Shown: positions 63,044 to 64,000 of the stretch, in pieces
Position numbering within the stretch: the stretch's first letter is position 1
Layout of the letters: every line of letters begins with the position of its first letter
Origin: Stieleria neptunia
GTDB taxonomy: Bacteria; Planctomycetota; Planctomycetia; Pirellulales; Pirellulaceae
Assembly: GCF_007754155.1 (NCBI RefSeq)
Contig: NZ_CP037423.1
Location: 5,238,865-5,302,864 of the forward strand
DNA: 64,000 nt
Direction of reading: 5' to 3'
Translations under genes and position numbers: made by a program
The notes under the pieces: model-generated
Told to the model about the DNA's origin: nothing
Database searches by the model: none
The model's input: only the letters and a program-made list of their open reading frames with translations

Positions 63044-64000
63044 TGCGCATCGGCTTTCTCGTCAACGACGTCACCACAGAAGCGGGCAATTTCACCACCA
63101 GTCGGTTAGGCCAGTCGGCGGTCAATCTCGGACATGAAGTCTGGGTGATGGGCGTGGGCGATTTAGCATACGACCCCGACGGCATGATTCGCGCTCGAGC
63201 CTGCTCGGTTCCCAAGAAACGCTATAGCAATTCGGAGACTTACACGGCGGAGCTGCAAGGCAAGAAGGGCGTCCGCAGTCGCATCACCGTCGACGAGTTG
63301 GATGTGTTGATGCTGCGCAACGTCCCCTCGGACGACTATCTGTCACGCCCTTGGGCGGCGACCACAGCCAGCGAATTTGCACGGACCGCGATGCGACACG
63401 GGGTGATCGTGCTGAGCGACCCGACAGGTTTGTCGCAAGCGTCAAGCAAGATGTATTTTCAACTGTTTCCCGAAGAGGTGCGGCCCAAGACGCTGATCAC
63501 CCGCGACCGCGATGACATCAAGCATTTCGCCAAAGAGGAGGGAAAGATCGTCATCAAACCGCTGCAGGGTTCCGGGGGCGCGAGCGTCTTCTTGGTGCGT
63601 CCGGAGGACATTCCCAACCTGAACCAGATGATCGACGCGGTCAGCCGAGACGGGTTTGTGATCGCCCAGGAGTTTCTGCCCGCGGCCGAGCAGGGCGATA
63701 CTCGATTGTTCGTGATGAACGGTCGACCGCTCCGCGTCAAAGGCAAGTACGCCGCATTTCGACGCGTCCGCAGCGGTGGCGACATGCGCAGTAACATTCA
63801 TGCGGGGGGGCAAAAGGCGGCAGCCGAAATCGACCACACCGCGCTGCGAATCGCTGAGATTGTGCGTCCCAAGTTGGTTCAAGACGGCATGTTTTTGGTC
63901 GGTTTGGACATCGTGGGTGACAAATTGATGGAAATCAATGTGTTCAGCCCCGGCGGGTTGGGGAGCGCCCAACAGTTCGAAAAGGTCAACTTCTCGGCAC
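63043..64000 (+). CDS. Glutathione-synthetase-like ATP-grasp ligase 3, cut by window edge
   Basis: Open from ATG 63043 to the end of the window (319 codons), with no stop. It reads MRIGFLVNDVTTEAGNFTTS, the VPSDDYLSRPWAATTASEFA block, DPTGLSQASSKMYFQLFPEE, KPLQGSGGASVFLVRPEDIP, KGKYAAFRRVRSGGDMRSNI and VGLDIVGDKLMEINVFSPGG. By comparison with copies 1 and 2 only about 25 residues are missing. The ATP-grasp motifs are intact. The start overlaps the paralogue B stop. It is the last visible gene of the operon, which may continue beyond the window. Confidence 0.92.
   Translation, partial: MRIGFLVNDVTTEAGNFTTSRLGQSAVNLGHEVWVMGVGDLAYDPDGMIRARACSVPKKRYSNSETYTAELQGKKGVRSRITVDELDVLMLRNVPSDDYLSRPWAATTASEFARTAMRHGVIVLSDPTGLSQASSKMYFQLFPEEVRPKTLITRDRDDIKHFAKEEGKIVIKPLQGSGGASVFLVRPEDIPNLNQMIDAVSRDGFVIAQEFLPAAEQGDTRLFVMNGRPLRVKGKYAAFRRVRSGGDMRSNIHAGGQKAAAEIDHTALRIAEIVRPKLVQDGMFLVGLDIVGDKLMEINVFSPGGLGSAQQFEKVNFSA

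Overview
The window looks like a chromosomal segment of a planctomycete, most likely family Pirellulaceae (Rhodopirellula/Stieleria-like). The support is internal: a DUF1559 prepilin-like protein, three PEP-CTERM exported proteins, two sulfatases, a DUF1080 protein, a sialate O-acetylesterase, Tat-exported Gfo/Idh/MocA oxidoreductase and isomerase genes, a 2,491-residue surface protein with the planctomycete-type N-terminal RRQLLA segment, and many dispersed inverted repeats between genes. All reading was by eye; no database search or folding program was run. Genus-level placement is inference.

Layout. (1) 1-5.85 kb: one end of an integrated element next to a tRNA-Arg(ACG) gene. It has a tyrosine integrase, an excisionase-like HTH protein, a DNA methyltransferase, a zinc-ribbon protein and several unrecognised proteins; the left end is outside the window. 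(2) 6-9.5 kb: a MITE-like inverted repeat, a two-gene lipoprotein/zinc-ribbon membrane protein unit and a DUF1080 protein. (3) 9.7-14.2 kb: a three-gene signalling operon, PhnD-like binding lipoprotein, membrane histidine kinase and receiver-PAS-kinase hybrid. (4) 14.4-23 kb: DUF2314-ankyrin protein, PEP-CTERM protein, zinc alcohol dehydrogenase, Rof-like protein, oxidoreductase/isomerase operon and sialate O-acetylesterase, separated by dispersed repeats. (5) 23-32 kb: PAS/GAF histidine kinase, sulfatase, metalloprotease-like protein, a truncated WD40 gene and GlgX. (6) 32-46 kb: a DUF559 endonuclease-like gene bracketed by inverted 80-bp palindromic units, a truncated TPR gene, the giant surface protein, kinase and FG-GAP remnants, a PEP-CTERM protein and a zinc-knuckle protein. 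(7) 46-56 kb: a sulfatase with a VHL-like C-terminal domain, another PEP-CTERM protein, DUF1559 protein, a tiny lipoprotein, ammonium transporter, a 36-unit 16-bp minisatellite and a CNNM/CorC protein. (8) 56.2-64 kb: a tight same-strand operon: N-formylglutamate amidohydrolase-like, DUF1704 zincin, ATP-grasp ligase, ATP-grasp ligase, second DUF1704 zincin, third ATP-grasp ligase (cut by the window edge).

The strongest candidate for an undescribed system is region 8. Three tandem glutathione-synthetase-like ATP-grasp ligases alternate with two MATCAP-like HExxxH metallopeptidase homologues behind an amidohydrolase; stop/start overlaps tie most genes together. That is the gene content expected of a pathway that builds and trims a peptide or amino-acid conjugate, but the product cannot be read from sequence. 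Second is the DUF559 gene inside matched inverted palindromes, which looks like a small mobile unit. Third is the dense network of dispersed inverted repeats at gene ends, several of which supply the stop codon of the gene they follow.
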